In this document: positions 43,542 to 53,042 of the stretch, piece by piece | Numbering within the stretch: the stretch's first letter is position 1 | Layout: every line of letters begins with the position of its first letter | Assembly (NCBI GenBank): GCA_942492905.1 | Contig: OW818657.1 | Coordinates: 2,914,001 to 2,978,000, forward strand | Direction of reading: 5' to 3' | Length of the DNA stretch: 64,000 nt | Source of the DNA: CAIZWU01 sp942492905 | GTDB taxonomy: Bacteria > Verrucomicrobiota > Verrucomicrobiia > Verrucomicrobiales > V1-33 | Position numbers and translations under genes: made by a program | Notes under the pieces: generated by a model | What the model saw: the letters and a program-made list of their open reading frames with translations, nothing else | Database searches by the model: none | What the model was told of the DNA's origin: nothing

Positions 43542-45038
43542 ATGTCCGTTCCGCTGCTCCCATCCTACGATGAATTCCTGACGCTTGCCGCCCAGGGCAA
43601 CCTCATTCCCGTGCATGCGGAGCTGACCGCAGATTACGAAACGCCGCTCTCGGCTTTCGAGAAAATCGGCGACAGCACCCCCCGCTTTCTGCTGGAGTCG
43701 GCCGAGTCTTCGGGTTTTTCGGGCCGCTATTCCTTCATGGGAGCCAATCCCCGTGCCATCCTGACGGCCCGGGGGCCGGTCATGGAAGTGCGCACCGCCG
43801 ATGGCCGGGTGCGCTGGTATGATACCAAGACCGATCCGCTGCAGGAAGTCGAGGACTTCATGGCCTCCTACCGGCCGGTCGCCGTCAAAGGCCTGCCCCT
43901 CTTCTCCGGCGGGGCGGTGGGTTATCTCGGCTATGATATGGTGCGGTGGTTTGAACCCACGGTTTCCCCGCCGCCCGCCGCCGATGAACTCGGGATTCCG
44001 GATATGATTTTCATGATCGCGGACACGCTCGTGATTTTCGATCACCGCTACCGCCTCCTCCAGGTGGTGGCAAATGTCTGCCTTGATGATCACGCTGATG
44101 CCGCTGCCGCTTATGCCTGGGCCGGGCAACGCATTGCAGAGCTGATCGAAAAACTCTCCCAGCCGCTCCACGTCAAGCCGATGGCTGCGGCTCCGGTAGC
44201 CGTTACCACTGCGCCGGTCAGCAATACCACGCGTGAGGAATACCTCGGCATGGTCACCGCCGCCCAGGAGTATATCAAAGCAGGCGATATCTTCCAGGTG
44301 GTGCCCAGCCAGCGGTTTTCCGTGCCGTATACCGGTCGCCCGGTCGAGCTCTACCGGGCGCTGCGGCATGTGAATCCCTCGCCGTATATGTTCTGTCTGG
44401 AATTTGGAGATTTCTCCCTCGTGGGCAGCAGTCCCGAAGTCCATGTGCGTTGCATGGATGGCAAGGTGGACATCCGTCCCATCGCCGGCACCCGCCCCCG
44501 TGGGGCCACCCCTGCCGAAGACGACGCTCTCGCTACCGAACTGCTGGCTGACGAAAAGGAACGGGCCGAACACATCATGCTGATGGATTTGGCCAGAAAT
44601 GACGTGGGACGGGTCTCCGAATTCGGCAGCGTCAAAGTCACCGACCAGATGGTGGTGGAGCGTTACAGTCACGTCATGCACATTGTCAGCAATGTCACCG
44701 GCCGTCTCGCTGGAGGCCGCAGCAGCTATGATGTGATGCGCGCCACCTTCCCGGCCGGCACGGTCAGCGGGTCGCCCAAGGTCCGCGCCATGCAGGTCAT
44801 CGCCGAGGTGGAAAAGAGCAAACGCTGCGCCTATGCGGGGGCGGTGGGCTATTTTGGGTTCGATGGCAACCACGACTCCTGCATCGCCCTCCGGACGGTC
44901 GTCCTGAAGGATGGCCAAGCCTATGCCCAGGCCGGAGCCGGCGTGGTTGCCGACTCCGTTCCTGAAAGCGAATACACGGAAACGGTCAACAAAGCCGCTG
45001 CCGCCCTCCGGGCCGTGGAGCGGGCCAAGGGATTGTGA
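43542..45038 (+). CDS. trpE: Anthranilate synthase component I
   Basis: A 498-aa chorismate-using enzyme making anthranilate from chorismate with ammonia from TrpG, the first step of tryptophan synthesis. The N-terminal regulatory segment has LLES at residues 50-53, the tryptophan feedback-inhibition element. The catalytic core has PSPYMFCLEF, GSSPEVHVR, IRPIAGTRPRG, MLMDLARNDVGRV, FPAGTVSGSPKVRAM and YAGAVGYFGFDG, all typical of TrpE rather than PabB. TrpG is not adjacent. It lies 56 bp after the helicase gene and converges with the helix-hairpin-helix gene. Confidence 0.95.
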   Translation: MSVPLLPSYDEFLTLAAQGNLIPVHAELTADYETPLSAFEKIGDSTPRFLLESAESSGFSGRYSFMGANPRAILTARGPVMEVRTADGRVRWYDTKTDPLQEVEDFMASYRPVAVKGLPLFSGGAVGYLGYDMVRWFEPTVSPPPAADELGIPDMIFMIADTLVIFDHRYRLLQVVANVCLDDHADAAAAYAWAGQRIAELIEKLSQPLHVKPMAAAPVAVTTAPVSNTTREEYLGMVTAAQEYIKAGDIFQVVPSQRFSVPYTGRPVELYRALRHVNPSPYMFCLEFGDFSLVGSSPEVHVRCMDGKVDIRPIAGTRPRGATPAEDDALATELLADEKERAEHIMLMDLARNDVGRVSEFGSVKVTDQMVVERYSHVMHIVSNVTGRLAGGRSSYDVMRATFPAGTVSGSPKVRAMQVIAEVEKSKRCAYAGAVGYFGFDGNHDSCIALRTVVLKDGQAYAQAGAGVVADSVPESEYTETVNKAAAALRAVERAKGL

Positions 45039-45087
45039 TGGACCCTTGGACGATTTCCGTCCGGAGGCGTGGGATGGGTGCCGCCAG

Positions 45088-45687
45088 CTAGTCCTTTTTG
45101 ACGGCCGCGGGTTTGGTGGGGGGCTTGGCTTCGGGTTTCACCGCTGGTTTGGCCTCAGGCTTTGCGGTGGGTTTCACGGCAGGCTTGGTCTCTGGTTTTG
45201 GGGTGGGTTTAGCCGCTGGTTTGGCGGCCGCGGGCACGTCTTTGGGCATGCCGTCCTTCACCCATTTGACGATGCCGTCGAAGGTGACTTCACCAATGCC
45301 ATCAACCATGATGAGTTGATCAGCTGTTTTGAAGGGACGGGCCTTTTTGAGGGCGGCAGCTTTGATTTCGCCGACGCCGGGGATGGTCTGCAAATCGTCA
45401 GGAGTGCCCTCGTTGGCCAGTTTGAGGAGGGTGGTGGTCTGGGCAGGAGTCAATTTCTTGAGTTCCTGGTTGGCGTGATCCAGCAACGCCTGATCTGCCG
45501 GATCGACGCCGGAGGCTGGAACGGCGGGCTTGGCCGCTGGTTTCTCCTTGGCGGGCACCTTTTTATCCGGTGCGGGAGTGGTTTTTTCAGTCTTGGGGGC
45601 CTTGTCAGGGGCGGCGGGCTTTTTGACGTCGGCCTGGAGGGCAGGCGCGGCACACAGCAGAAGAGCCAAAAATGAAGAGCGGATCAT
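45088..45687 (-). CDS. Exported helix-hairpin-helix protein with Lys/Pro/Ala-rich arms
   Basis: A 199-aa protein with a signal peptide (MIRSSFLALLLCAAPALQA). A ComEA-like double helix-hairpin-helix domain occupies about residues 75-145 (DDLQTIPGVGEIKAAALKKA and IMVDGIGEVTFDGIVKWV). It is flanked on both sides by low-complexity KPAAKP/KPETKP-type stretches resembling histone H1 tails. HHH domains bind DNA non-specifically. With a signal peptide this suggests a periplasmic DNA-binding protein, possibly in DNA uptake. I start at 45687. An ATG 48 bp upstream would place WLRNHQHPLF before the signal. No other competence gene is nearby. Confidence 0.78.
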   Translation of the reverse strand: MIRSSFLALLLCAAPALQADVKKPAAPDKAPKTEKTTPAPDKKVPAKEKPAAKPAVPASGVDPADQALLDHANQELKKLTPAQTTTLLKLANEGTPDDLQTIPGVGEIKAAALKKARPFKTADQLIMVDGIGEVTFDGIVKWVKDGMPKDVPAAAKPAAKPTPKPETKPAVKPTAKPEAKPAVKPEAKPPTKPAAVKKD

Positions 45688-45958
45688 AAATAGTGGATGT
45701 TGGTGGTTGCGGAGCCAGGGTGGCAATAGATTCATAGCTTAATCGGAAAGGCATTGGTCATGCAAACTCATTCTGAAAGCATTTTTTCTGAAGTATCCTG
45801 ACCAGGAGCCCTGGCAGGACAGCGCTGGGGACCGGGGCCACCCGGGGTGCTTCACCGGGTCACGGCAAGGTTGGCCGGTCATGCTGAAGTGGCTGCGCGG
45901 GGCGATTCCTGCCAGTCTGGTGCATGGGTCAATCCAGATACAGCATTTCCATAAGTTT

Positions 45959-46708
45959 TTATAGCATTCCGTCGGGCCAGGGATTATGGGGAGGAAGCGT
46001 ATGGCGTCGGCAGGGCGCGCAGCGGCGCCGGGCATCGAGGAAGAGCAATCCGGCCGTGATCGTGCCAGCCATCCCCGTGGCCAGCCCGCCGGGCAGCAGG
46101 CTGGTGGCCGTCCAGAGGAGGGTGCCGAGGACCGCTTGTCCGGCCCAGCGGCCCCAACCGTCCCAGGTTCGCACTTTGGCGGCCCCGAAGGCCAATAGCA
46201 TGGCCAGCCATGCGAGGCTCATGAGGTGCGCCCCTGGATTGGCCAGCAGGGCGCGAAGCAAAACCCCGGCGGGCAGCACCCCGGCCGCGAGGGTCAGCCA
46301 GGCACAGCGCCAACCCCGGTGAAACGCCGGAGCGCCATCCTCCGGCCGCGGATTCCCGGTGCTGCCCGCGATCACGCGGCGGTTATAGCTGATGAACTGA
46401 TACAATTGCTCCAGCGGTTTTCGCACCGGCCGCAGGTGGCCCAGGCGGGCCAGCCGGGGATGGTGTTGGCCAATGAGGAATAGCAGCGCGTCCAGTCCGT
46501 AAAGGGTAGGCCCACCGTCGCGGTCAATCAGCGGAATCTCATGCCGGGCGCGTTCGGGGTCCAACCGGGCGTGCCATTCCTGCACCCCTTCACGGAAGGG
46601 CTGGCGGCCTCCGGGCTCCAACCAATGGCAACGTTGAAACCACCCGGTATACCAGCAACACAGGGGACAGACTTCATCAAACAGAATGATCTTTTTGGGC
46701 TTCATCAT
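45959..46708 (-). CDS. DCC-family thiol-disulfide oxidoreductase-like membrane protein (DUF393)
   Basis: A 249-aa protein. The N-terminal DUF393 domain starts IILFDEVCPLCCWYTGWF, with the DxxCxxC motif that names the family, and continues through LDPERARHEIPLIDRDGGPTLYG-like and GLDALLFLI segments. The C-terminal half has about three membrane helices (AWLTLAAGVLPAGVLL, LMSLAWLAMLLAFGAA, AVLGTLLWTATSLLPGG) and ends with a cysteine pair, RCAPCRRH. The start at 46708 is preceded by AAGGAGGAAACC, a strong ribosome binding site, which rules out the longer upstream reading. Redox activity is inferred from the family. Confidence 0.82.
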   Translation of the reverse strand: MMKPKKIILFDEVCPLCCWYTGWFQRCHWLEPGGRQPFREGVQEWHARLDPERARHEIPLIDRDGGPTLYGLDALLFLIGQHHPRLARLGHLRPVRKPLEQLYQFISYNRRVIAGSTGNPRPEDGAPAFHRGWRCAWLTLAAGVLPAGVLLRALLANPGAHLMSLAWLAMLLAFGAAKVRTWDGWGRWAGQAVLGTLLWTATSLLPGGLATGMAGTITAGLLFLDARRRCAPCRRHTLPPHNPWPDGML

Positions 46709-46924
46709 GGTTTCCTCCTTGTGGATAACACTGGTCCGGCCGGGCTGTGCTATCAAGTGGAGAGTTCTGTAAAGACAGAAATAAACGAAATGAAGACGGA
46801 CTGCTGTCCCCGGCATCGTCTCCGGAAGGAGCAGATGAGGGCTGCTGTCCGGGCCTCGTTCCCCTGGCGATGAACCCTCCGTGGTCTTGGGATTCGGGGG
46901 CGGCCGGCCAGTCCGGGGACGACG

Positions 46925-49900
46925 CTAGACGCGGCGCAACTGGCGGCGGAGCACGAGCCAGAGGAGGAGCAGTGGAAGAAAAATCCAGAGCACGATCATG
47001 GTGCCGTTGAGGCTCAGCGTGTCGGTCTTGAGATCGATCAGGGTATGGCCGAAGAGGCGCAGGGTGTAGCGTTTCTCACTGCCGAAAAATACGTTGGGCT
47101 GGCTCTTGCGGCGGAAGTCACGGCGCTCCATCTCGGCTTTGCTGACCAGATCGCGGATCTTCTGGTTTTCGTAAACCGATTCGGCGGAGACGGTGCGGTC
47201 GCGTTCCCTCACTTCGTGGGCGGCGGGATCGTAGGTGCCGTCGGTCACGGAATCCATGATGCTGTTGATGCGGCGGTAGAGGGCGGCGGCATTGCGCTCC
47301 TCAAGGCCGGAGATTTTGACCAGCGCCTCCTTGGCCTGATTGAGGGCGGCTTCCTGTCCGGCATCGAGGGATTGATAGGAAGTCAGGGTGCGGATGCGCT
47401 GGTTCAGGGCTTCCTGGGCGGCTGCCAGCGGATTGGAATTGCCCTGGGTCAGCACCATGGATTCGTAAGTCCAGCGCAGGGGCATGAATTCACAGATGAA
47501 AGGCACCTTGAGGTTGCTGGGTTTCTCACCGCTTTCCGGATCCGGGGCCATCCACCGCCGGATGCTGTAGACGAGGTCGAGATTCTTGTTCATCTCCTCA
47601 TATTTGATCAACGCTCCGCCGAGGATGATCTGGGGAATGAGGATGAGGGGAATGATGTTGAGGGCGGTCTTGGCATCGCGGACGAGGCTGCTGATGGCGA
47701 GACCGATGGTGACGCCGCAGAGGCTGGTGGCGAACATCCACGCCAGTTGTTTGAGGAACATCTCGTGGATTTCGAGAATGGTATTGCCGATCCACAGGTA
47801 GATGACGCACTGGACGAGGGCAAAGGCCCCGAGGGAGAGCACTTTGCCGAAAAGATACCCGGTGATGTTTTTGTTATAGTTGCGTTCCCGCTGGAGGAGG
47901 ATGCGGTCGCGGATGATCTCGTCGGCGCTGTTGGTGAGCCCGAGGAACATGGCCACCACCAGCGAGAGGAAAAGATAGGTGGGGATGTGGAAGGCTGAGG
48001 CAAAGGTGTAGGTGCCGTCCTCGGAATACCGCAGCACGGTGGCAATGAGCACGGCCAGCAGGGGGGCTTCCAGCAGGGTGGTGGCGAGATTGCCCCGGTT
48101 GCGGAACTTGCTCAGAAAGGCGCGGCGGATCATCACCCCGAGCCGGGCTCCACCGTTGCGGGTGCCAGTGCGTTCGATTGCCGGGGGGAGTTGCGGCCGG
48201 ACGTGGGTTCCCGTTTCGCCGGCCTTCAGGGCCTGATCATGGGCGTCGCCCATCACTAGATGGGTTTGATAGCGGTCGCGCCAGAAGTCCGGGGCAAAAC
48301 GCCGGGCCGGTGCGGAGTGGCCACGGGCGTCCTCCTCGTAAAGGATGTCGCCACTCAGATCGCGCAGCGGTGTTTCCAGCACATCAAAGATGAACTCCGG
48401 CTGGCTGAAGTCCGGGCGGGGCAGGGCGGGCTCGCCTTCGGGCCGGGCCAGTTGGTCCTCCCAGGCTTCCTTGAAATAATCCTGCATCCCGGTCGGGGTC
48501 CCGAAATAAACCAGCTTGCCCCCGTTATCCAACAGGATGGCCTTGTGGAAGAGCTGGAACAGCCGGGCACTGGGCTGGTGGATGCTGACAAAGACAATTT
48601 TGTTATGCGAGAGCCCGCGGATGATTTCCAGGATGTGTTCGGAATCCTTGGAGGACAGTCCGGAGGTAGGTTCATCGAAGAGGAACACATCGGCAGGCGT
48701 GATCATGTCCATGCCGATGTTGAGCCGCTTTCGCTCCCCGCTGGAGAGATGTTTTTGCTCCGGGGTGCCGGCCAGCCGGGTGCGGCGCTCGTGCAGGCCC
48801 AGTTCGATCAGTTTGGCACTGACCCGGCGGGAGATATCGCCGGACTGGAGATGCGGTGAGCGGATGGCGGCGGCGGCGGCGAGGTTTTCCTCCACCGTGA
48901 GCAGGGGGTCGAAGGCATCCTCGTGGGGGATATAACTGATAAAGGGACAGAGCGATTCCAGGTTCTCGTAAAGCGGCAGCCCGTTCATCCTCACCTCTCC
49001 TTCCCTGGGCTGCAGGTGGCCGGCGAGGACGCGCAACAGGCTGCTTTTGCCGCTGCCGCTGGGGCCCATCACGCAGATCATCTCACCCCGGCGGACGGTG
49101 AGGGAGACCCCTTCCACCGCGGGGGTATTGCGGCCGAAGCGGTGCGTCACATCCACCAGTTCCAGCTCGCGGATGATGTTGCGTTCCTCTTCGATGATCC
49201 GGTCGCTAAAGCGGCAACGCAGGTATTGGCCTTCGCCCAGGCTGATCAGGGCTCCGTCTTCCAGCACCATGCTGTCCCGTTCCCGCAGGGTGATGCGGCC
49301 CACCGTGATGGTGCGGGCGGCCTTCATCACTTCGAGATAACCGGTTTTCGCTTCGTAGTCGCAGCGCAGCCGCAGCAGGATTTCACTGCGCAGGCTGGGC
49401 GACAGGATGATATCGCCCTCCCCCAGCAGGCTGGGATTGTTCGAGACCAGATAGTCGGTGCGGCCGGAGTTCAGTCCGAAGCGTCCGCCCATTTCCCGGG
49501 CACGGCGGCGCAGGTCGGCAAAGGTGATTTCCGAGGTGTCAGGAAACCGGAGCCGGTCGGTCAGGGAAACGATTGTGATCTCATCCCGCCGCAGGGTGCG
49601 GCCCCCCACCCGGATATCGGTGGGCTTCAGGGCGGTGGCCGTGACCTGGAGGCCGAACTGCAGCAGGATGGCGGAGAGTTTCGAGCGCTCCCGCTCCACA
49701 AAGGGGCTGCCGGACGGGCTCAATCCGATATAGAGCTGGGTGGAGGAGACGCCTTTGCGGGCATTCAGATAGAAGACCAGATCCTGGTAGTCCAGCACGG
49801 TGTCGCCCATCACCACGCGCTGGCCTTCGTAGAGGCGCAGGAAGCCTCCGTGCGGCAATTGCCGCCCCCGCGCGATCACTGGCCGGGAGCCGGTATTCTT

Positions 49901-50548
49901 CAGCAGCAGCAGATTGTGAAACCGGAAAACCGTCACACCATACCCCGCCGCCAGATCGTCCAGAACCAGATCCGCCGGAACGCTGCGGCCCAGTTCGAGG
50001 GATTCCAGCATCTCCGCCGGTTCCTGCGCCGGAGCGGTCGTGTTCTCTCCCGCTTCATGCAGTTGCCCGACCACCCCCTGGGCCACACTGGCCGCTCCCA
50101 TGCTGGTCATGAAAGCCTGGAAATCTGCCAGCTCGGACTCCGGGGAATGGGACCGCGTGATCAGCACATAGAGCTGCACGGCCAGCAGCACCTTCTCATC
50201 ATAACTGAGTTGTCCGGCCAGGTCCGCGGCCATGCTCTGGAGATCCTGCGGCTGGCGCAGCGCCTCGCTGTAGAGTTCGCGAAGCTCGGAATACATCGCC
50301 TCCGGATAGTCGTGCCGCATGAAACCGAGGCTGCTCTCGATTTCCTCCTCCGAGGCCTCGCCATCCAGGGTGCTGAATCCGGCATACACCCGGATCAGGA
50401 GAGGCATCAACTGTTGCCGGGACGACTTGCCGGTCAGTTTCCGCACCATCCGCCGAAGATGCGTCCGCGGCGATGTCTTCACGGCTCCCGGCGGGGTGAG
50501 GGCCTTCGACAGCAGAGTCGTGCGGGGTTCAGAGTGCGGCGGGGGCAT
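46925..50548 (-). CDS. Very large ABCG-like ABC transporter with TerB-like N-terminal domain
   Basis: A 1207-aa single polypeptide. Residues about 48-160 resemble a TerB-like helical domain (FSTLDGEASEEEIESSLGF, SYDEKVLLAVQLYVLITRSH). Residues about 185-450 are beta-rich with repeated 'v..GD..l.y..l.f' segments resembling FHA-like domains. The ABC ATPase follows, with Walker A MGPSGSGKSSLL (about 492), signature LSSGERKRLNIGMDM (about 604) and Walker B VFLFDEPTSGLSS. An ABC2-type permease with five to six membrane spans (about 815-1000) and a charged extracytoplasmic segment complete it. The order ATPase-permease is that of ABCG half-transporters. Substrate unknown. The N-terminal sensory-like modules suggest regulated or signalling-coupled export. 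Confidence 0.85.
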   Translation of the reverse strand: MPPPHSEPRTTLLSKALTPPGAVKTSPRTHLRRMVRKLTGKSSRQQLMPLLIRVYAGFSTLDGEASEEEIESSLGFMRHDYPEAMYSELRELYSEALRQPQDLQSMAADLAGQLSYDEKVLLAVQLYVLITRSHSPESELADFQAFMTSMGAASVAQGVVGQLHEAGENTTAPAQEPAEMLESLELGRSVPADLVLDDLAAGYGVTVFRFHNLLLLKNTGSRPVIARGRQLPHGGFLRLYEGQRVVMGDTVLDYQDLVFYLNARKGVSSTQLYIGLSPSGSPFVERERSKLSAILLQFGLQVTATALKPTDIRVGGRTLRRDEITIVSLTDRLRFPDTSEITFADLRRRAREMGGRFGLNSGRTDYLVSNNPSLLGEGDIILSPSLRSEILLRLRCDYEAKTGYLEVMKAARTITVGRITLRERDSMVLEDGALISLGEGQYLRCRFSDRIIEEERNIIRELELVDVTHRFGRNTPAVEGVSLTVRRGEMICVMGPSGSGKSSLLRVLAGHLQPREGEVRMNGLPLYENLESLCPFISYIPHEDAFDPLLTVEENLAAAAAIRSPHLQSGDISRRVSAKLIELGLHERRTRLAGTPEQKHLSSGERKRLNIGMDMITPADVFLFDEPTSGLSSKDSEHILEIIRGLSHNKIVFVSIHQPSARLFQLFHKAILLDNGGKLVYFGTPTGMQDYFKEAWEDQLARPEGEPALPRPDFSQPEFIFDVLETPLRDLSGDILYEEDARGHSAPARRFAPDFWRDRYQTHLVMGDAHDQALKAGETGTHVRPQLPPAIERTGTRNGGARLGVMIRRAFLSKFRNRGNLATTLLEAPLLAVLIATVLRYSEDGTYTFASAFHIPTYLFLSLVVAMFLGLTNSADEIIRDRILLQRERNYNKNITGYLFGKVLSLGAFALVQCVIYLWIGNTILEIHEMFLKQLAWMFATSLCGVTIGLAISSLVRDAKTALNIIPLILIPQIILGGALIKYEEMNKNLDLVYSIRRWMAPDPESGEKPSNLKVPFICEFMPLRWTYESMVLTQGNSNPLAAAQEALNQRIRTLTSYQSLDAGQEAALNQAKEALVKISGLEERNAAALYRRINSIMDSVTDGTYDPAAHEVRERDRTVSAESVYENQKIRDLVSKAEMERRDFRRKSQPNVFFGSEKRYTLRLFGHTLIDLKTDTLSLNGTMIVLWIFLPLLLLWLVLRRQLRRV

Positions 50549-50682
50549 GCGGGGCTGGGGAGGACTTCACCACGGTTTGGGCGGATGTCACGGGTAAACC
50601 GGGCTTCCTTGGATTTTCCATGCAGGGGGGCTGACCGGCTGCCTGCTCCGGGTTCTGCGCCGGGGAAATCCAGCGCCGGTCC

Positions 50683-52989
50683 TCAGAACGGAGTGTCCTC
50701 GCCCACGATCTGTACTTCGGTTTCCATCAGGATGCCTCGTTCCGCCTTGGCCCTGGCCTTGATCTGGCTGATCAGTTCCAGGACCTCCCGGGCCGTGGCG
50801 CCCCCGTCGTTCACGATGAAATTGCCATGCACTTCCGAGACGCGGGCCGGACCCACTGACAGGTTTTTCAGTCCGAGTTCATCCACCAGTCTTCCCGCCG
50901 GGCAGGCCTCCGGGTTTTTGAAAATGCAGCCGGCACTGGCCGCGATCGGTTGGCTGAGCTTCCGTTTGTCCAGACTCAGGGCCAGCCTCGCATCGATTTC
51001 CGCCAGCGACGCCGGGGTGCCGCGGAAGACCGCCTTCACCGCGACATGTTCCGTGAGTTCCGGCACGCTGCGGTAACGCACATCGAATTGCTCCCGGGTC
51101 TTTTCCTGACAGCTGCCATTGCCATCCAGCACCGTGACGCTAACCACCTGATCAAACGTCTCGGTCCCCATGGCCCCGGCGTTCATGCGCAGCCCTCCGC
51201 CCACACTGCCGGGGATGCCTTCCATCCATTCAAATCCACCCAGCCCCGCCGTCCGGGCCGCCGCCGCCAGCCGTTTGAATTTCACGCCCACCCCCGCGGC
51301 GATGGTGTCGCCTTCCACTTCGATCTGATCAAACTCCCCGCCTTCCGGATGGATCACCGCCCCTTTCAGTCCGCCATCGCGGATCAGCAGGTTGGAGCCC
51401 CGGCCGATCACTTTGTAAGGAAGACCCTGTTCCCGGCAATGATGGATCACGCGGGCCAGCCCGGCGATGGTCGATGGCTCCAGCCAAAACTGCGCCGGTC
51501 CGCCCAGCTTCAGGGTGGTGTGGCGGCCCATGGGCTCATACAGCCGCACCCCCGCGTCCGTTTCATCCAGGGTCTGCCGCAGCCCCTCGGCCGTCTGCAG
51601 ATCCGCCGCCAGCCGCGTGCCGATCTCATGCACATTGCCCGCGCCCAGCGTCAGGACGAGGTCGCCGGGCTTGAGGAAATTCCCCACCGCGAGGTGGGCC
51701 GTGGTGCGGTCAGGAGCCGAGAAGACCTTGATCCGGTCCCCCTCGTGGGCGCGGATTTCCTCCACGATGGTCTCGCCCGTAATGCCGGGAATCGGCAGTT
51801 CACTGGCCGGATAGATGTCGAGGATGAAGACCGCATCGGCGAGGGAAAAGGCCTGACCGAATTCCTTCCGCAGCAGCTGGGTGCGGGTATAGCGGTGCGG
51901 CTGGAAGACACAGATCACGCGCCCCTGGGCAAATTGCCGCGCCGTCTGCAGGGTGGCGGCGATTTCGGTAGGGTGGTGCCCGTAGTCGTCCACCACCGTG
52001 CAGGCCGGATTCCGCAGCTTCACCTCAAACCGCCGCCGCGCCCCCCGGAATGTGCTCAGCGCCGCCGCGATCCGGTCAAACGGCACGCCCAGCTCCGTGG
52101 CCAGCGCTGCCACTGCGAGGGCATTCAGCACGTTGTGCCGCCCCGGGATGTTCAAGATGATCCGGCCCAGCGTCTCCCCTTTCCGGCAGACCGTGAAGGC
52201 CGTGCTTTGCCCGGTGGTTTCCAGGTCCACCGCCGAATAGTCATCCGCCGGCTCCCATCCATAACCGATCACCCGTTCCCGTCCCTGACAAACCGCCGCC
52301 GACCCCGCATCTGCCGCACAATAAAACGAACTGCCGGACGTCTGGTCGAGCAGTTGCCCATACACCGCATTGATCTCGTCGATGTTTTTATAGTGGTCGA
52401 GGTGTTCCTCCTCCACGTTCAGCAGGATGGAGTGGCGCGGATGATAGAGCACCAGAGTGCCGTCGCTCTCATCGCCTTCGGCCACAAAATAATCGCCCTC
52501 CTCGTCCCACCGCGCATTGGTGCCCAGCAGCGGGATTTCCGCCCCCACGTAGTGCCCGGGGTTCAGCCCGGCTTCCCGCAGCACATGCGCCGCCATCGCC
52601 GAGGTCGTGGTCTTGCCATGCATCCCGGCGATCACGATCCCCTGCTTCCGGCCCATGATCGAGGCCAGCGCTTCCGCCCGGCGGAACAGCGGGAGGCCCG
52701 CTGCCGCCGCGGCGTCATAAGCCACATTCCGCCCCGGTTTGATCGCCGAGGAATAGACCACCGCTCCCGCCCCCTCCACGCTTTCCGCCGTGTGCGGACA
52801 ATAAAATTCCAGCCCCGCCGCCTGCAGCCGCTCCGTTTCCACCGTGGTGCTCCGGTCCGATCCACTCACCTTGAACCCCAGGTCCAGCAGCAGCGACGCG
52901 ATCCCGCTCATGCCCGACCCCGCCACGCCGATAAGGTGAATCCGCCGCGGTGCTGCGGCCTCCGCCGCCTTCAAAAAATCCTGTGCCAT
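50683..52989 (-). CDS. murC: Bifunctional MurC-MurB fusion (UDP-MurNAc-L-Ala ligase / UDP-MurNAc dehydrogenase)
   Basis: A 768-aa fusion. Residues 1-460 are MurC: IHLIGVAGSGMSGIASLL (UDP site), the ATP loop GMHGKTTTSAMAA, and FVAEGDESDGTL. Residues about 470-768 are MurB: an FAD-binding TTLKLGGPAQFWLEP and VIGRGSNLLIRDGGLKG, GIPGSVGGGLRMNAGAMG, and SAGCIFKNP, where Cys stands at the position of the catalytic Ser of E. coli MurB. MurB makes UDP-MurNAc from the enolpyruvyl precursor, and MurC then adds L-alanine, so the fusion joins two consecutive cytoplasmic peptidoglycan steps, though encoded in reverse order. No other mur gene is in the window. Confidence 0.95.
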   Translation of the reverse strand: MAQDFLKAAEAAAPRRIHLIGVAGSGMSGIASLLLDLGFKVSGSDRSTTVETERLQAAGLEFYCPHTAESVEGAGAVVYSSAIKPGRNVAYDAAAAAGLPLFRRAEALASIMGRKQGIVIAGMHGKTTTSAMAAHVLREAGLNPGHYVGAEIPLLGTNARWDEEGDYFVAEGDESDGTLVLYHPRHSILLNVEEEHLDHYKNIDEINAVYGQLLDQTSGSSFYCAADAGSAAVCQGRERVIGYGWEPADDYSAVDLETTGQSTAFTVCRKGETLGRIILNIPGRHNVLNALAVAALATELGVPFDRIAAALSTFRGARRRFEVKLRNPACTVVDDYGHHPTEIAATLQTARQFAQGRVICVFQPHRYTRTQLLRKEFGQAFSLADAVFILDIYPASELPIPGITGETIVEEIRAHEGDRIKVFSAPDRTTAHLAVGNFLKPGDLVLTLGAGNVHEIGTRLAADLQTAEGLRQTLDETDAGVRLYEPMGRHTTLKLGGPAQFWLEPSTIAGLARVIHHCREQGLPYKVIGRGSNLLIRDGGLKGAVIHPEGGEFDQIEVEGDTIAAGVGVKFKRLAAAARTAGLGGFEWMEGIPGSVGGGLRMNAGAMGTETFDQVVSVTVLDGNGSCQEKTREQFDVRYRSVPELTEHVAVKAVFRGTPASLAEIDARLALSLDKRKLSQPIAASAGCIFKNPEACPAGRLVDELGLKNLSVGPARVSEVHGNFIVNDGGATAREVLELISQIKARAKAERGILMETEVQIVGEDTPF

Positions 52990-53042
52990 CCGCCGATGCT
53001 ACCCATCCCCTCCCCACCGTCAACGGCGCGGGCTCCCCACTT

